NCBI GenBank assembly: GCA_040388665.1 | Contig: JAZKBL010000073.1 | Span: 1 to 25,672, forward strand | Reading direction: 5' to 3' | Source of the DNA: DAHVFY01 sp040388665 | Lineage (GTDB): Bacteria; Chlamydiota; Chlamydiia; Chlamydiales; Rhabdochlamydiaceae | Length of the DNA: 25,672 bases | Shown here: positions 6,931 to 13,326 of the stretch, in pieces | Layout: every line of letters starts with the position of its first letter | Numbering within the stretch: position 1 is the first letter of the stretch | Program-made: the position numbers and the translations under genes | The notes under the pieces: model-generated | What the model was told of the DNA's origin: nothing | Seen by the model: the letters and a program-made list of their open reading frames with translations, nothing else | Databases searched by the model: none

Positions 6931-8697
6931 ATGACTACTAAAAAAATGCCTCCGGAAAGTCTTACTCACTTCATTCTGAGATTCATGCTTTTACAGAAGT
7001 GGACATTTTTTTTTATTTTTCTTTTCACTCTTGCTTGGCCCCTGGATGCGACAGTGTGGCCTTATCTGTTAAGACGTGTTGTAGATATTCTCACACAATT
7101 TGACCTAAATCGTGCGGCATCATGGCCAGCATTAAAAGGAATTCTTTTTTTTGCATTTTCGCTTTGGATTACTGTAGAAACTGGATTTCGTGCGAAAGAC
7201 TTTTTATTAGCAAGAGCCATCCCTAAACTAGAAGCTGCGATGCGGCTTGCGATGTTTGATCATATTCAACATCACTCTCCCCATTATTTTAATAAGCATT
7301 TTTCGGGAAGCTTATCGAATAAAATCAATGATATGACAAATCAGGTGACCAAGATCCTCTTGAACATTTTATTGTTTTTTCCAGCTTTTGTCATTTGCAT
7401 TGTATCCATTGCTTTTTTTTCTCAGATCAACGCTGTTTTTGCTTTTATTCTTGGTGGGTGGGTAGTTCTGCACACGGGTATTTGTATCGCGTTTACTCCA
7501 AAGTGCGCGCATTATTCTCATATTCATGGAGAGGTACGGAGCTCTTTAATGGGTAAAATTGTCGATAGTTTATCGAATAATTTTGCGGTGAACCTTTTTT
7601 CACGATTTTCATATGAAAGGGCACGCATTGAGAAGAGTCAGAAAGAGGAACAGAAAAAAAATTACCTTTCTCGCTATTACGCAGCGTGGATGTTGACCGC
7701 TTTGTCTGCGATTTTTGTTGTAGGAGGAATTTTTCTTAATGGTCTTGTAATTTTTTATTGGATGCAAGGAAAAGTCTCGACTGGAGAGATCATTCAGATT
7801 GTTAATACGACATGGAATGTGGTTTTTGTTCTCTGGTTTGCAGGTAGCGTCCTTCCTGAATTTTTCCAATCGATAGGCATTGCGCGCCAAGCATTGAGTG
7901 TCATGCACGACCCTCAAGATGTGAATAACCTGTCTGATGCAGAACCTCTTGCTTCTAAGCATGGGGAAATTATTTTTGAAAATGTCTCTTTCCATTATGG
8001 AGAGAAGAAGCTTTTCACAGGTAAAAATGTGCATATTAAAGGAGGGGAGAAAGTCGGGCTTGTTGGATACTCAGGTGCTGGAAAATCTACCTTTGTGAAT
8101 TTAATCCTGCGTTTTTATCCAGTAGAGCAGGGACGCATATTGATTGATGGTCAAGATATTGCGCATGTGACGCATGAATCTTTGCACGCCCAAGTGACTT
8201 TAATTCCTCAAGACCCCGTTCTTTTTCACCGTACGTTAGAGGAAAATATCCGTTATGGCCGTATTGAGGCAACAGAAGATGAAGTAATAGAGGCTGCAAA
8301 ACTGTCTCATGCGGATGAATTTATTAAAAAATGTCCGAACGGATATGACTCTTTAGTCGGGGAGCGGGGAGCTAAGTTATCTGGCGGGGAAAGACAAAGG
8401 ATCGCCATCGCGCGCGCGATGCTTAGCACAGCTTCCATTTTGATTTTTGATGAAGCAACTTCAGCTCTTGACTCTGTTACAGAGAGATATATTCAAGATA
8501 GTCTAGAAAAGCTTATGGAAAATCGAACAACGATCGTGATTGCACATAGGTTATCGACACTTTCTAAAATGGATCGCATTCTTGTTTTTGATCATGGCAA
8601 AATTGTTGAGGAAGGAGCGCACAACACCCTGATCGCTAAGGGAGGACTTTACGCGCGCATGTGGCAAATGCAAGCCGGCGGCTTTTTACCCGAATAA
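6931..8697 (+). CDS. ABC exporter, fused membrane and ATPase domains (MsbA/multidrug type)
   Basis: A 588-residue half-transporter that acts as a homodimer or heterodimer in the inner membrane. Residues about 20-320 hold the six-helix exporter domain. The ATPase domain follows with Walker A GYSGAGKST (about 379-387), signature LSGGERQR (483-490), Walker B ILIFDEATSALD (about 503-514) and H-loop AHRLS. All catalytic residues are present, so it should be active. Such exporters move lipids, lipopolysaccharide precursors, peptides or drugs; the substrate cannot be told. It starts 2 nt after the SulP stop with no visible ribosome-binding site, suggesting translational coupling. No terminator follows; the next 240 nt are a gene remnant. 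Confidence 0.92.
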   Translation: MTTKKMPPESLTHFILRFMLLQKWTFFFIFLFTLAWPLDATVWPYLLRRVVDILTQFDLNRAASWPALKGILFFAFSLWITVETGFRAKDFLLARAIPKLEAAMRLAMFDHIQHHSPHYFNKHFSGSLSNKINDMTNQVTKILLNILLFFPAFVICIVSIAFFSQINAVFAFILGGWVVLHTGICIAFTPKCAHYSHIHGEVRSSLMGKIVDSLSNNFAVNLFSRFSYERARIEKSQKEEQKKNYLSRYYAAWMLTALSAIFVVGGIFLNGLVIFYWMQGKVSTGEIIQIVNTTWNVVFVLWFAGSVLPEFFQSIGIARQALSVMHDPQDVNNLSDAEPLASKHGEIIFENVSFHYGEKKLFTGKNVHIKGGEKVGLVGYSGAGKSTFVNLILRFYPVEQGRILIDGQDIAHVTHESLHAQVTLIPQDPVLFHRTLEENIRYGRIEATEDEVIEAAKLSHADEFIKKCPNGYDSLVGERGAKLSGGERQRIAIARAMLSTASILIFDEATSALDSVTERYIQDSLEKLMENRTTIVIAHRLSTLSKMDRILVFDHGKIVEEGAHNTLIAKGGLYARMWQMQAGGFLPE

Positions 8698-8937
8698 AGC
8701 AATGATCTTGAAAAAGCACTAGAGCGTCACACCGCCCAAAGCGAAAAAAGATGGGTTTATTTTCCCGCTTACGGACATAGAGCCGATAAAACAGGCTTTA
8801 AATGTTGTTTGGGTTGATTTCACACAAAGCTTCTTGCAGAGCCTCAAAAGCGTAAATCTTCATCTACAGCAATTTCTCGGCATTTGCAAGAAACTTATTC
8901 AACTTATGAAAACAATATAGAGCTTTCAGCTGGGTGA
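8698..8937 (+). pseudogene. remnant of an unidentified coding sequence
   Basis: The frame running on from the ABC transporter stop is open for about 80 codons apart from one TGA at 8815-8817, and ends at TGA 8935-8937. The text is protein-like: it includes EKRWVYFPAYGHRADKTGFK before the internal stop and SSSTAISRHLQETYSTYEN after it. No start codon or ribosome-binding site is convincing, and the family was not recognised. The 26-bp inverted repeat 8747-8772 is inside it and encodes RWVYFPAY. Reading this as a decayed gene is an inference; chance openness remains possible. Confidence 0.4.
8747..8772 (+). repeat. 26-bp inverted repeat, left copy
   Basis: Begins AAAGATGGGTTTATTTTC and ends CCGCTTAC. 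It is the exact reverse complement of 10125-10150. The two copies enclose the two coiled-coil genes (about 1.4 kb). Confidence 0.92.
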
Positions 8938-8967
8938 TCTTTTGTTATCCCAGATTATGCTACTTCA

Positions 8968-9399
8968 TTAAATGAAAAAACTTTTAATCCAATTAATGAT
9001 CATATTAAAAATAGATTTATTTTCTTCTTTTTTTAAAACATCTTTTTTAATATCATTCTTTTTTTCTTTTGAAACTTTTACGAATATTGTTTTTGGTTCA
9101 GTTGGTTTGATTGTTTCATTTTTGTTATCAAATTCTTTAAAAAAATTTTCTGTGTTTAATTTGCTTTTTTCTCTATTTTCCCTCATTTGTTTAATGCTGT
9201 TATCAAATGCATTTATTTCGGGTTCATACTTAGCGTTTATCGTATCTAATTGATCTTTGAAATTTCTTACTTCTTGACGATAAAATCGAACAAGAGATGG
9301 CGCGTCTTGTTCTGCGTTCATATTTCCTTCACGGCTATTATGCATATTGTGCATAGCGTGATATGCATTTGAATATTGTCCGCTTATTTCTTTTACCAT
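8968..9399 (-). CDS. coiled-coil protein of unknown function
   Basis: A 143-residue, Lys/Glu/Asn-rich hydrophilic protein. Residues about 35-95 look helical and coiled-coil (QEVRNFKDQLDTINAKYEPE), followed by a Lys-rich linker. The last 15 residues (SIFNMIINWIKSFFI) form a hydrophobic or amphipathic helix that could touch a membrane. No signal peptide and no known family. The start ATG at 9399 has AAGG about 8 nt upstream. It follows the other coiled-coil gene by 21 nt and is probably co-transcribed with it. Base composition is much richer in A+T than the flanking transporter genes, consistent with acquisition. A secreted, host-directed protein is possible but unproved. The + strand open frame 8972-9253 is a shadow. 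Confidence 0.65.
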   Translation of the reverse strand: MVKEISGQYSNAYHAMHNMHNSREGNMNAEQDAPSLVRFYRQEVRNFKDQLDTINAKYEPEINAFDNSIKQMRENREKSKLNTENFFKEFDNKNETIKPTEPKTIFVKVSKEKKNDIKKDVLKKEENKSIFNMIINWIKSFFI

Positions 9400-9420
9400 A
9401 TGGGTACCCTTCTTATGTGG

Positions 9421-9810
9421 TTATAATTTTACAATAGCGTCACCGATTTTTTTAGCAGCTCTTATTAAGAAGCACTCCTCTTCGGCCGGTTGAACGACAG
9501 GTGGTCGCGTTTGGGGTCGTCTTGGGAAAAAATCACTGTCAGAGTCGCTATCACTTGAAGTTTCAGATTCTGATTCACTGGAGCTTGAGCTTTCGGAATC
9601 AGAGGAATAGATATATACAATTTTAGGCTTTTCATTAAGCTTCTGTTGCAGAATATTTTTTTCATGATTGAGTTGGTTCATAAGCTCTTCGTACTTGACT
9701 TTTTCCATTTCTTTTTCTTTATTTAATTTGTTATATTCGTCTTGCAAAATGTTCTTTTTACAAATCAAGTCTGAAAATAATCTATCCGTTTTTTGAATAG
9801 ATTTTTTCAT
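9421..9810 (-). CDS. coiled-coil protein with Ser/Asp/Glu tract
   Basis: 129 residues in three parts: a charged coiled coil (about 15-60), an acidic low-complexity stretch of almost only Ser, Asp and Glu (about 69-93), and a tail with a Pro/Arg segment (FPRRPQTRPPVVQP) ending in a short amphipathic helix (IRAAKKIGDAIVKL). No family recognised. A predicted promoter lies 33 nt upstream; there is no clear ribosome-binding site. With the next gene it makes a two-gene unit inside the inverted repeats 8747-8772/10125-10150. Serine-rich acidic tracts suit phosphorylation and flexible linkers and are common in host-interacting proteins, but function is unknown. Confidence 0.65.
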   Translation of the reverse strand: MKKSIQKTDRLFSDLICKKNILQDEYNKLNKEKEMEKVKYEELMNQLNHEKNILQQKLNEKPKIVYIYSSDSESSSSSESESETSSDSDSDSDFFPRRPQTRPPVVQPAEEECFLIRAAKKIGDAIVKL

Positions 9811-10124
9811 TTCAATTGCGACATTTTAATGCCGATGTTGGGATTATGCATTTCATTGTTCTTTACAACAAGTGTTTTTTCATGTAATCTTGTTGGATTT
9901 TTCACCAGATTTTAATGAATTATTTCTTAAAAATTTACTATGCAATACTAGTTGAAAGTAATCTCGTAACCGTTTTTAAGGGCATTTTTTAAAAAGTAAA
10001 CAACTCTTGTTTTACTCGCTTAAAATAGATCTGAAATTCTCAGAAAAAGAGTATTTCTTTATGTAGAAATTTTATTTTTTATTTAAAGCAAATGTGCTTT
10101 AGGACATCAGAAAAAACAGTACTG
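9811..10124. other. A+T-rich non-coding stretch
   Basis: No credible gene on either strand. It holds the promoter of the coiled-coil pair (9843-9871) and a few weak hairpins, for example GAAATTCTC pairing with GAGTATTTC near 10030-10060 with one mismatch. It ends at the 53-nt palindrome. Confidence 0.6.
9843..9871 (-). promoter_or_regulatory. predicted promoter of the coiled-coil gene pair
   Basis: On the minus strand TTGTTG (9871-9866), 17 nt, then CATAAT (9848-9843), 33 nt upstream of the ATG at 9810. Confidence 0.55.
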
Positions 10125-10177
10125 GTAAGCGGGAAAATAAACCCATCTTTGCAAGATGCGTTTATTTTCCCGCTTAC
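10125..10177. repeat. 53-nt palindrome, including the right copy of the 26-bp inverted repeat
   Basis: GTAAGCGGGAAAATAAAC (10125-10142) pairs perfectly with 10160-10177. One C/C mismatch follows, then CATCTT (10144-10149) pairs with AAGATG (10153-10158) around a TGC loop. Positions 10125-10150 are also the exact reverse complement of 8747-8772. No T run follows on either side, so it is not a standard terminator for the gene ending at 10202. Confidence 0.85.
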
Positions 10178-10201
10178 GATTCTAAGGATTAAATCCAAAA
10201 C

Positions 10202-12280
10202 TTAGCTGACTAGAATGAAGTCATTGAGAGCGATGCCAAGAATGGTTTCATCTTTTTGTACAAGGTTGCGCATTTTGAGGTGCTCGATAAGTTGAGTACG
10301 TGTTTTTTGATCACGGACAACGATTCCTTGAATCATGGAAGGGGGGATGCGCTCTTTGATCATGACTTCGTTGCTGGAAAGGGTGTGTTCATTGCATGCC
10401 TTTGTAAAGTCGAGAATGCCAGGTCTTTCGGGGTAGCTTGAATACGTGGCTTGTGGCTTGCGTTCTCCAAAAGTATCGCTTGTGTACTGATACGTCCCTG
10501 TTTCTAAAAGGTCGAGAGAAAAAAGAAAACGGATATCTGCTCTATAAGGAAGATGCTTGAAAGGCTGCCCTAATTCGTAGTTTTTTTGCGTAACCATTTG
10601 GGTAAAAACGCTGTCAGCGCTTCCTAAAAAGAAATCGAGTTTAGAGCTTGTGCCGCTGATGAACATTCCGTTACTAAATCTTGTTTCTGAAGAAAGCATG
10701 CCCATTTTTAAGATCGATGCTGTTTGATCGAACATCTCTTGTTGAGAATAGGCTTTTCCAGAAAGTCCTGACGTCAACATGGAGGCTCCTAAGCTGCGTG
10801 CTTTTTCGGTAAGTCCGGGGACAGAGTAGCGCACTTTACCAGGAAAGATTTCTAGAGGCTGCATTGAAGGAAGTGTTTCTTGAAAAATAGACTCCATGTC
10901 AGGCGCTCGACTGATCATTTCTGTTTTTAGTGCATTTAAGGGAAGATTGAAAAAATCTTCTGAACGCTCAAGAGGAAAGGCTTCTTTTGGAAAAATTGTG
11001 CGAAACAGATGCCCTATTTTTAATCTTTCGATATCATCAGGTGTTGATTTTCGAATAACGTCATTCAGATTGACAAACGATAAGAGCTCATGGAGATCAT
11101 ACAGATTTTTTCCAGGGTTTAGATTGACGGTGACCTTGTCGTATAAGGTCGGGTAATCTATAGAGGCCCCGACAGATAAAGAACCTAGGCCTTCAAAATC
11201 GATCTTGTAAGCATTTCCAAAAGGTTTTTCAGAAAATAAATTCATCGGGATTGTTTCTACTTTGATTCCTTTGACATGAGCATGAGAAAACGCGAGAACG
11301 TTTGCAAGATCCTCTTGTGGAAGAGGCTTAATATTTTGAATTGCTGTCTCTAGAGCGTCTCTAAACACATGATTGATTTTGAATTCTATCTGTGTCATTT
11401 CTTTGCCATCGATAACGGATGTGCCCAAGTTAAGATTAGCACCTTTTACAACACCTTTACCATGCCCATGCAAGTAGGCTCCAAAATTGTATTCCTGATC
11501 TTGTGCATCAGAAAGAATTACAGTGTGTTCTTGTATTTGACCTTTCATATCATTAAGAGGACTATCAATCAGATGAAAAGCTTTTTTTGCATTTTCGGCG
11601 CGTTTACGCATTTCGTTAAATTGAATCAGAGAAAAAAGAAAATTTCTTTTTTGAATTTGATCTAATGTTCCTTTAGCTTGGTAACAACGCACCATACCCA
11701 TCAGCAGTTTTGCTGCCCATTCAGGATATTTTCCTGCAGCAAATTCATGGCGTGCTTGGTAAAAAGAGAATAGCGCTTGAAATAGAAGCGAGATCAAAAT
11801 GATTTCTAGATTGCCGCTTGCAAGAATTAATAAATAAAAGGCGCAAGAAAGCAGTTGGAGGAAATCTTCAAAAGCTTTCGTATATTCTTTGTTGATTACA
11901 TGTTGAATGAAGCTAACTCCGCTCATGACAGAATCTGCAGCTGTTGTGACGATTAAACCGAGAGTAAAGTTCAAAATGGTACTGGCAAGAGCGATAGCGC
12001 TAAGGCCTGCAAGAGAGAGGTAAGCTATAGCTGGTGCGATATGGCGCGTTTTTCCTGCTTGAAATAGATGGGTGATACAACGGCAGCTGCTCATGACTAA
12101 AGAGATCGATTTACCAAAGGGTTTGTAAAGACTTAAAAAGGGGATTACGATCAGTGCTGCACGCTCTGCAACGCTTAGCCATCCTGTTGTTTCTTCAGAA
12201 GGAAGATCATTTTTGTAATTACGTTGATAATAAGAAGGGTCAACAGTAATATGATTTAAATAATTTACAATATTATTCAT
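10202..12280 (-). CDS. large protein with hydrophobic N-terminal region, effector-like, function unknown
   Basis: 692 residues. The first 200 contain hydrophobic blocks at about 40-55, 83-115 and 138-175, likely membrane helices; the remaining ~490 are soluble. No family was identified. Near the C-terminus GTSSKLDFFLGSA (543-555) and NEVMIKERIPPSMIQGI (637-653) resemble, in spacing and wording, the opening HGTSS-type and closing NEV...IPPxxI segments of ADP-ribosyltransferase-like domains in some bacterial effectors. The histidine expected before GTSS is Ser here, so activity is doubtful and the assignment is speculative. A strong promoter (12295-12323) puts transcription start only about 8 nt before the ATG, and there is no ribosome-binding site, so it may be leaderless. 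The layout of membrane-inserted N-terminus plus cytosolic domain recalls chlamydial inclusion or host-membrane proteins. Confidence 0.75.
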   Translation of the reverse strand: MNNIVNYLNHITVDPSYYQRNYKNDLPSEETTGWLSVAERAALIVIPFLSLYKPFGKSISLVMSSCRCITHLFQAGKTRHIAPAIAYLSLAGLSAIALASTILNFTLGLIVTTAADSVMSGVSFIQHVINKEYTKAFEDFLQLLSCAFYLLILASGNLEIILISLLFQALFSFYQARHEFAAGKYPEWAAKLLMGMVRCYQAKGTLDQIQKRNFLFSLIQFNEMRKRAENAKKAFHLIDSPLNDMKGQIQEHTVILSDAQDQEYNFGAYLHGHGKGVVKGANLNLGTSVIDGKEMTQIEFKINHVFRDALETAIQNIKPLPQEDLANVLAFSHAHVKGIKVETIPMNLFSEKPFGNAYKIDFEGLGSLSVGASIDYPTLYDKVTVNLNPGKNLYDLHELLSFVNLNDVIRKSTPDDIERLKIGHLFRTIFPKEAFPLERSEDFFNLPLNALKTEMISRAPDMESIFQETLPSMQPLEIFPGKVRYSVPGLTEKARSLGASMLTSGLSGKAYSQQEMFDQTASILKMGMLSSETRFSNGMFISGTSSKLDFFLGSADSVFTQMVTQKNYELGQPFKHLPYRADIRFLFSLDLLETGTYQYTSDTFGERKPQATYSSYPERPGILDFTKACNEHTLSSNEVMIKERIPPSMIQGIVVRDQKTRTQLIEHLKMRNLVQKDETILGIALNDFILVS

Positions 12281-12294
12281 AATACAAAGATAGT

Positions 12295-12323
12295 ATCATA
12301 AAATCAGTAAAATATAACAACAA
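12295..12323 (-). promoter_or_regulatory. strong predicted promoter of the 692-residue protein gene
   Basis: On the minus strand TTGTTG (12323-12318), 17 nt, then TATGAT (12300-12295). Predicted transcription start near 12288, only about 8 nt from the ATG at 12280. Confidence 0.65.
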
Positions 12324-12414
12324 AATAAGTGTCTAATTAATTTTTTTATTTATAACATGATAATAACGATAGTAATGGTAAAAAAAGAGTTGATATATTA
12401 AATTTTTTGTTATC

Positions 12415-13326
12415 TTAAAGAGTTGTGCTGAGGCGGGAGAAGGTGCGCAGCACCTTGGTCGAGGAGATCCAGCATTTCCAATGTTTTTTGCGCAAGCGTA
12501 GAGGCTTGAAGTTGGGTAGGAGAAGCGAGGGGGTGATGACTGCCCCTAGTCGCCAGGCGGGACGCCAGAGGCGCATTCTTTTTTCATCGTTGGCGATGAT
12601 AAGCGTTGGCAGATGCATATTAGAGGCCAAGTGGCCAAGAAGAGAGTCGTTACCGACGAGATAGCCTGACTCGTAAAGGAAAGTTGCTAAAGCAGATAAA
12701 TTAGAGAAGCTTGGAAGAGAAAAGCCTTCTTGTTCCACATCTTTCCAGTCCTCTTGTTCACTAAGGCTTGTAGCAAAGACGGGTTCGTATCCTTTTTTTC
12801 TTAGAACATGCGCAACAGAGAGAAATTTTCGTTTAGGCCAATTTTTTTCCGCATCATTGCTGCAGGGGTGCAGAACGATCCGTTTTTCATGGTGTCGAAA
12901 AGAGAGATGAGAGGGTGGTAAGAGACCGTTATCTTTAGAAATGCCAGGTAAATGCAACAAATTGGCAATACCGTGTGCAATATTGTCCACCATGGGTAGA
13001 TCAGAATTAAAGACTTGATCTAAAGCAAATAGCGGGCCGTGTTTGTCCGGAGAATAGGTGGGATAGAAAACGCTGCCGTTGAGTAGTTTTTGTATTCTTT
13101 GAGAATTGTCGTTTTCAAAAATGACAAGATCAAAATGGAAAAAATCACTTGGCGGGATGCTCTCAAAATGATGGCCGGGAAACCAACTTTCAAGTTCCTT
13201 CATTTGAGGATGAAATGTTGTTACTTTGTAACCCGCTTTTAATAAATGGTGGGAGGCAATCATCATGAGAAGGGCATCACCGATGCCCTTCGCGGGAATG
13301 ACAGCAGCTGACCTACTTGCCATCAT
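12415..13326 (-). CDS. GT9-family glycosyltransferase (heptosyltransferase-like), probable 3' frameshift
   Basis: 303 residues as read. The N-terminal Rossmann start AKGIGDALLM (12-21), the mid-protein VLHPCSNDAEKNWPKRKF (151-168) and the nucleotide-sugar motif VGNDSLLGHLASNMHLP (224-240) are typical of glycosyltransferase family 9, which builds the lipopolysaccharide core from ADP-heptose. Substrate here is unproved. After residue ~272 (near 12511-12513) the frame turns into a Lys/Arg/Trp-rich tail that does not look native. The neighbouring frame reads TLAQKTLEMLDLLDQGAAHL and stops at TAA 12410-12412, so a one-base indel or sequencing error is likely and the intact gene would end at 12410. 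The start overlaps the GroEL-paralog stop as ATGA, so the two are translationally coupled. Confidence 0.82.
   Translation of the reverse strand: MMASRSAAVIPAKGIGDALLMMIASHHLLKAGYKVTTFHPQMKELESWFPGHHFESIPPSDFFHFDLVIFENDNSQRIQKLLNGSVFYPTYSPDKHGPLFALDQVFNSDLPMVDNIAHGIANLLHLPGISKDNGLLPPSHLSFRHHEKRIVLHPCSNDAEKNWPKRKFLSVAHVLRKKGYEPVFATSLSEQEDWKDVEQEGFSLPSFSNLSALATFLYESGYLVGNDSLLGHLASNMHLPTLIIANDEKRMRLWRPAWRLGAVITPSLLLPNFKPLRLRKKHWKCWISSTKVLRTFSRLSTTL

Noticed and set aside
7609..8034. 141-codon minus-strand frame inside the ABC transporter
   Set aside because: Fully inside a gene with all expected motifs; no start signals.
8972..9253. + strand open frame with hydrophobic, Phe-rich text
   Set aside because: It is the antisense shadow of the Lys/Glu-rich coiled-coil gene; such A+T-rich genes give Phe/Leu-rich frames on the other strand.
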